A stretch of 39,833 nt of DNA from a virus. The translations under genes were made by a program, and so were the position numbers. Location of the stretch: positions 1 to 39,833 of IMG/VR virus record IMGVR_UViG_3300044695_006809; one strand, written 5' to 3'. The notes under the pieces were generated by a model. The model saw only the letters and a list, made by a program, of their open reading frames with translations. It was not told the DNA's origin and did no database searches. Positions 36,796-39,833 of the stretch are shown here, in pieces; position 1 is the first letter of the stretch, and each line of letters starts with the position of its first letter.

Positions 36796-38513
36796 GGCGC
36801 AGCAGTCGTGAAGGTTCCGACTGAACTATAGACCCGCACGTCTTGGTCGGTCAGCGCCCAGATTTTGTATTTGTATTCGCTGCTCGGTGTCAGCCCGGAG
36901 ATGGCTTGGCTGAAAGAGCCGGTGCTGCCACCGCTCGTCAGAGAAATGGCCAGCGGATCCCCGACTTCTGGGTTGGCGTCATCCGCCGTCAGCGCATAGA
37001 CCACGCCACGGGTGGCGATGAATGCAGGCTCGTCACAATTCACCGTGCCGCTGAGTGTGGTGGCGGCACTGGTCGGGGTCGTGGCAGCGGGGGAGGTCAC
37101 GGTCACCGTCGGCGCAGCAGTCGTGAAGGTGCCCACTGGCCCGTAAATCCGCCCATGCTCGGTGGTGAGCGCCCAGGGCTTGAAGCTGTAAGCGCTCAAA
37201 TAAGCCAAGCCTGTGACCGCCTGGCTAAACGGGCCGGTGGTGCCACCGCTATTGGCAGTCGGCGTGGTGACATTGGTGCCACCGAATTCGGGGTCAGCGT
37301 TGTTGGCGGTCAGTGCATAGGACACGCCTCGGCTCGTCACGTCTAGACCGCTGCCAGCAGCTAGGGTGCCGCCAAGCGTAGCTCCACTGCTGGTCAGGCT
37401 GGCACTCGTCGGAGCTGTGACCAAGGCGGTCGTCGTGAAGGTGGTCACCGGGCCATAAACGCGGATCTGCCCGCTGGTAAGCGCCCAGGGCTTGAAGCTG
37501 TAAGTGCTGGAAGGACGCAGCCCTGTGCGCGCCACGGTAAAGAGACCGGGGCCAGACCCACTGGTGGCATTGATCGTCGACGCCTCATCGACTTCGGGGT
37601 TGGCGTTATCTGCGCTCAGTGCATAGACCACGCCACGGCTGGAGATCGTGTCCTGCGTTTGGATCACCACTGTGCCCCCCAAAGTGACGGTTGTGAACGA
37701 GAGGCTGGCGACGGTTGGCGACGTGACCTTGGTGATGGCTGGACTCAAGGCCGTCACCCTCCGCCGCACAAACCCACCTAAAATCTCACGCTGCCGGTCG
37801 TCGATGACGATTTCGTTTGGCCAGTCAATGTAATTGGTCGCGTCGTCATTCAGATAAGCAAAGCTGTAAGTGATGGTATTATTGGAGCCAATATTGACAA
37901 TCACCGGTGGGTTTAAGACCACCGCAATACGAATGGCAGCATGAAGACACGAGTCGAGATTGAGCGTGCCCACGGAATAGAATGCGCTGCTAAAACCACT
38001 GCTGACATTTGTTCCAATTTCATCGTTTAACCCACGATCAGTCATCGGCTCATAGACCGGTATCGTAAAAGGCGACGGCGAATAAAATTCTTCAATGCGC
38101 ACGCGGGTCGGCCCTTGATACGCCTCTTTGTAGCGTGGCCGCGCGACGTAGGTGCCGTCTCCGAGGAGACGTTTGAAGACCTGGAGAGAGAGCAGCACCT
38201 TCGGCCAAAACATGCTCGGCTCGGTGTCGAAATAGGTGCGGTAAGGGGTTTGCGCCTGCTCGTTGGTGAGAGACGGGGCAAAGATGAACTCATGGTAACC
38301 GCTCGGCCCCTCTTCATCCTTGATGAACAGGTAGCTGCCAAACTCATCTTGGCGGATCTTGTTGGGCAGTTTGCAGGCGCTGAAAGTTGTGGTGAGCGGC
38401 GTTGGCATGTCTGCCTGCCGCGTCAGACTCTTCGGCACGCGGAACCGCATCGCCAAGAGGCCAGGGACCGGAAGTGCCAGTGGTTCGAGGATCTGGATTT
38501 CTTGTGAGTCCAT
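36792..38513 (-). CDS. Fn3-like repeat fibre protein, 573 aa
   Basis: The N-terminal 250 residues form an unidentified domain (YRTYFDTEPSMFWPKVLLSL). From about residue 270 onward are three ~100-residue repeats, each with a strand ATLGGTL-type motif, a RGVVYALTADNANPEV-like line, a variable loop, then SSTYSFKPWALT and a VYGPVTTFTT end. This is the immunoglobulin/Fn3-like beta repeat of surface adhesins. Homologous DNA repeats are about 310 bp apart (near 36796, 37110 and 37420). It is a candidate tail fibre or adhesin, encoded next to other virion candidates. Confidence 0.7.
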   Translation of the reverse strand: MDSQEIQILEPLALPVPGLLAMRFRVPKSLTRQADMPTPLTTTFSACKLPNKIRQDEFGSYLFIKDEEGPSGYHEFIFAPSLTNEQAQTPYRTYFDTEPSMFWPKVLLSLQVFKRLLGDGTYVARPRYKEAYQGPTRVRIEEFYSPSPFTIPVYEPMTDRGLNDEIGTNVSSGFSSAFYSVGTLNLDSCLHAAIRIAVVLNPPVIVNIGSNNTITYSFAYLNDDATNYIDWPNEIVIDDRQREILGGFVRRRVTALSPAITKVTSPTVASLSFTTVTLGGTVVIQTQDTISSRGVVYALSADNANPEVDEASTINATSGSGPGLFTVARTGLRPSSTYSFKPWALTSGQIRVYGPVTTFTTTALVTAPTSASLTSSGATLGGTLAAGSGLDVTSRGVSYALTANNADPEFGGTNVTTPTANSGGTTGPFSQAVTGLAYLSAYSFKPWALTTEHGRIYGPVGTFTTAAPTVTVTSPAATTPTSAATTLSGTVNCDEPAFIATRGVVYALTADDANPEVGDPLAISLTSGGSTGSFSQAISGLTPSSEYKYKIWALTDQDVRVYSSVGTFTTAAP

Positions 38514-38516
38514 GGT

Positions 38517-38864
38517 TCAGAGTTTCACCGTGGGGGGTTGTTCCTTCGGCATGCTGCCCGCCAGGGCCAGGGCGTTTTGCTGCTGCGCTTGCAGCGCACG
38601 CGCCCGCTGCCAGACCTCTGACACGCCGGGAAATTTCAGCGCGTCGGTGAAGGCTTTGTAGCGTCCGGCGATCTCGTCGTGCTTGTCGCGTGCTCCGGCA
38701 TCGTGCAGTGCCTCGGCCACATCGTCGGCAGGGGCGTTCACGGGCAGCGTCACCAACAGCCCACGCGGCCCGCACTGCTTCAGCCAGAGCTGGCAGTCCT
38801 GCATGGCAGGGTCACGGCCCAGGCATGCGTAGCCGAGAGCGGTCATGAGGTCGGGGGCGGTCAT
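38517..38864 (-). CDS. Hypothetical protein, 115 aa
   Basis: Helical, with two cysteines early (YACLGRDPAMQDCQLWLKQC) and a Gln-rich end (RALQAQQQNALALAGSMPKE). Unknown. Located between the endolysin and the fibre gene. A tail-fibre assembly or lysis-associated function cannot be decided. Confidence 0.55.
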   Translation of the reverse strand: MTAPDLMTALGYACLGRDPAMQDCQLWLKQCGPRGLLVTLPVNAPADDVAEALHDAGARDKHDEIAGRYKAFTDALKFPGVSEVWQRARALQAQQQNALALAGSMPKEQPPTVKL

Positions 38865-38888
38865 TGGGGCAGGGTTGATGGTGGGGGG

Positions 38889-39452
38889 TTACTGGGTGGC
38901 TTGGTGGTGCATGGCGTCTCTTGACCAGAAGGCACCGGCACTGACCCAGCCTTCACGGGCGAAGGCTTCCATGACTTCGAGCGGCATGGTGGCGCGGCCT
39001 GGCCAGGTCACATGGTTGCCATTGTCATCGGGGTCCAGATCCACGGCGGCACCGCGGGCATGCAGGCTGGGCAGGCTGCCGCCACGCATGGCGCGGTTGT
39101 TGTAACAGCCTGCATACTGGCCCAGCACGCTGCGGTTCGGACTCTTGGAAATCTCAGTGAAGATGCGCACCAGGGAGGCCGCCACTTTCTGGTGGCAGCG
39201 CACGGTTTTGACCGGTTTCCCGGCATACTTCAGGCCCAGGCCTGCCACATCGGCATTGACGAGTTGCGTTTCATCCCCCGCAGCGCCGTAGAATTTCGTC
39301 AGGCTGGCTTGATCGGTCTTTGGCCAGGGGTTCTTCTTCGGCATGAGACTGCGCAGATACGCCTGGCAGGCGGCAGTGCTCTTCGGCCCCCAGAACCCAT
39401 CGGGCGTGGTGCCAATCTTGGCTTGCATGAGGGCGATGTCTTTGGCGTTCAT
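38889..39452 (-). CDS. Endolysin, M15-type D-Ala-D-Ala carboxypeptidase/endopeptidase with peptidoglycan-binding-like N-terminus, 187 aa
   Basis: An N-terminal segment resembling a peptidoglycan-binding repeat (ALMQAKIGTTPDGFWGPKST) precedes an M15 peptidase: SLHARGAAVDLD (His 131 and Asp 138 as zinc ligands), EGWVSAGAFWSRDAMHHQAT (Glu 167 and His 182). M15 enzymes cut peptide cross-links in peptidoglycan. Catalytic order and spacing fit. The gene is coupled by ATGA overlap to the NlpC/P60-type gene, next to holin and lipoprotein, making it the probable lytic enzyme. Ends before a short gap and a hypothetical gene. Confidence 0.85.
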   Translation of the reverse strand: MNAKDIALMQAKIGTTPDGFWGPKSTAACQAYLRSLMPKKNPWPKTDQASLTKFYGAAGDETQLVNADVAGLGLKYAGKPVKTVRCHQKVAASLVRIFTEISKSPNRSVLGQYAGCYNNRAMRGGSLPSLHARGAAVDLDPDDNGNHVTWPGRATMPLEVMEAFAREGWVSAGAFWSRDAMHHQATQ

Positions 39453-39833
39453 TCGTCGTCAGGGGTCAGGGCTTGCAGCATGGCCAATTCAAAGCGTTCA
39501 TCGCGGCGCAGGTAGGGGCTGGCGGGCAGGTGGCCGGGATTCACATACTCGGCCTTCATTTGCAGCGGGCGCAGGTAGGAGACTTCGAGCGCTTTGAAGA
39601 CCAGCTCAGAGCAGAACCACTTGCCGTTCTCTTTGGCCGGGGTGCGGGTGACGAATTTCAGCACGCTGCGCCAGTCGTAGGAGGAGCCGATTTGGTTTGC
39701 GGCAAAGGCGCAGGCGGCGTCCCACATGCGCGGCGTCATGCCGGGCACCTCGTAGGCGTGGATGCGCTCCCAGTCCTTGGCCTTCAGCTCACGCGTGCGC
39801 ACGCCGTAGAAGGGATAGCTTTCGAGCACGCGA
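39449..39833 (-). CDS. Permuted NlpC/P60-type hydrolase, 3' part (continues from the left end)
   Basis: This is the C-terminal part of the 173-residue protein that starts at 273-271 on the left. It contains the late WFCSELV catalytic cysteine motif near residue 123 and ends in LQALTPDDE. The GTG at 39827-39829 is not a real start: it is an internal valine of the intact protein. It overlaps the endolysin start by four bases, so the two wall enzymes are translated together. Confidence 0.8.
   Translation of the reverse strand, partial: RVLESYPFYGVRTRELKAKDWERIHAYEVPGMTPRMWDAACAFAANQIGSSYDWRSVLKFVTRTPAKENGKWFCSELVFKALEVSYLRPLQMKAEYVNPGHLPASPYLRRDERFELAMLQALTPDDE
39708..39833. repeat. Terminal direct repeat, right copy (126 bp)
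   Basis: This copy is identical to 11-136. Here the flanking sequence is continuous coding sequence, so this copy represents the natural junction. Confidence 0.9.

Overview
The window is a complete, circularly closed genome of a temperate, tailed-phage-like element. Bases 11-136 are repeated exactly at 39708-39833, and one gene (a permuted NlpC/P60-type hydrolase) is cut by the contig ends and becomes one continuous reading frame when the ends are joined. Removing that overlap and about ten fold-back bases at the left end leaves a unit of about 39.7 kb. The DNA is GC-rich. Many leaders are A/C-rich and lack a Shine-Dalgarno sequence. The tail-fibre-like repeats ('RGVVYALTADNANPEV') resemble repeats I associate with Verrucomicrobiota surface proteins, so a host in or near that phylum is my best guess, but it is inference only.

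Layout. Almost everything outside 20.5-25 kb is on the minus strand and reads leftward as closely packed, often ATGA-overlapping genes. From the control region at about 20.5 kb leftward: a small-gene operon (ribbon-helix-helix regulator, one-TM protein, small basic protein), an excisionase-type HTH protein, small early genes, a replication block (winged-helix protein, replisome-organiser-like protein, DnaB-family helicase, SSB-like protein with an acidic DDIPF tail), the small terminase candidate, an N6-adenine methyltransferase, the large terminase, two further possible DNA-modification enzymes (a GNAT/Mom-like protein and a DxD glycosyltransferase), portal, scaffold, major capsid protein, small head/connector genes, a lectin-like protein, then a lysis block (holin-like protein, lipoprotein, NlpC/P60-type hydrolase across the contig join, M15 endopeptidase). 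Continuing through the join to 39.4-26.8 kb: an Fn3-like repeat protein, other virion candidates, a 2,276-residue polyvalent protein with a zincin motif, a dNTP-diphosphohydrolase (DUF5664/MazZ-like) and two tiny genes. No long-tail genes (tape measure, tube, sheath) are recognisable, so a podovirus-like particle is inferred.

The integrase (minus strand) lies beside an attP that carries the 3' part of a tRNA-Gln(CUG) gene, so the phage probably integrates in that tRNA. Plus-strand genes fill 20.56-24.97 kb: an RHH and an XRE regulator, then an accessory block with an ArdC-type antirestriction protein and five unknown genes.

The most unusual signal is in the accessory block. Three separate genes are preceded by a hairpin with an identical CATCAA loop and compensated, different stems, followed by GACAGACA and a start codon. 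Two of these also share a nearly identical promoter (TTGCAC, 17 bp, CATACT). This looks like a repeated, evolutionarily conserved leader element. A second repeated element (CCATCTAGCAG followed by AACAGATTGCAA) occurs at the integrase promoter and in the 19.2-19.6 kb non-coding region, and may tie integration control to the early control region.
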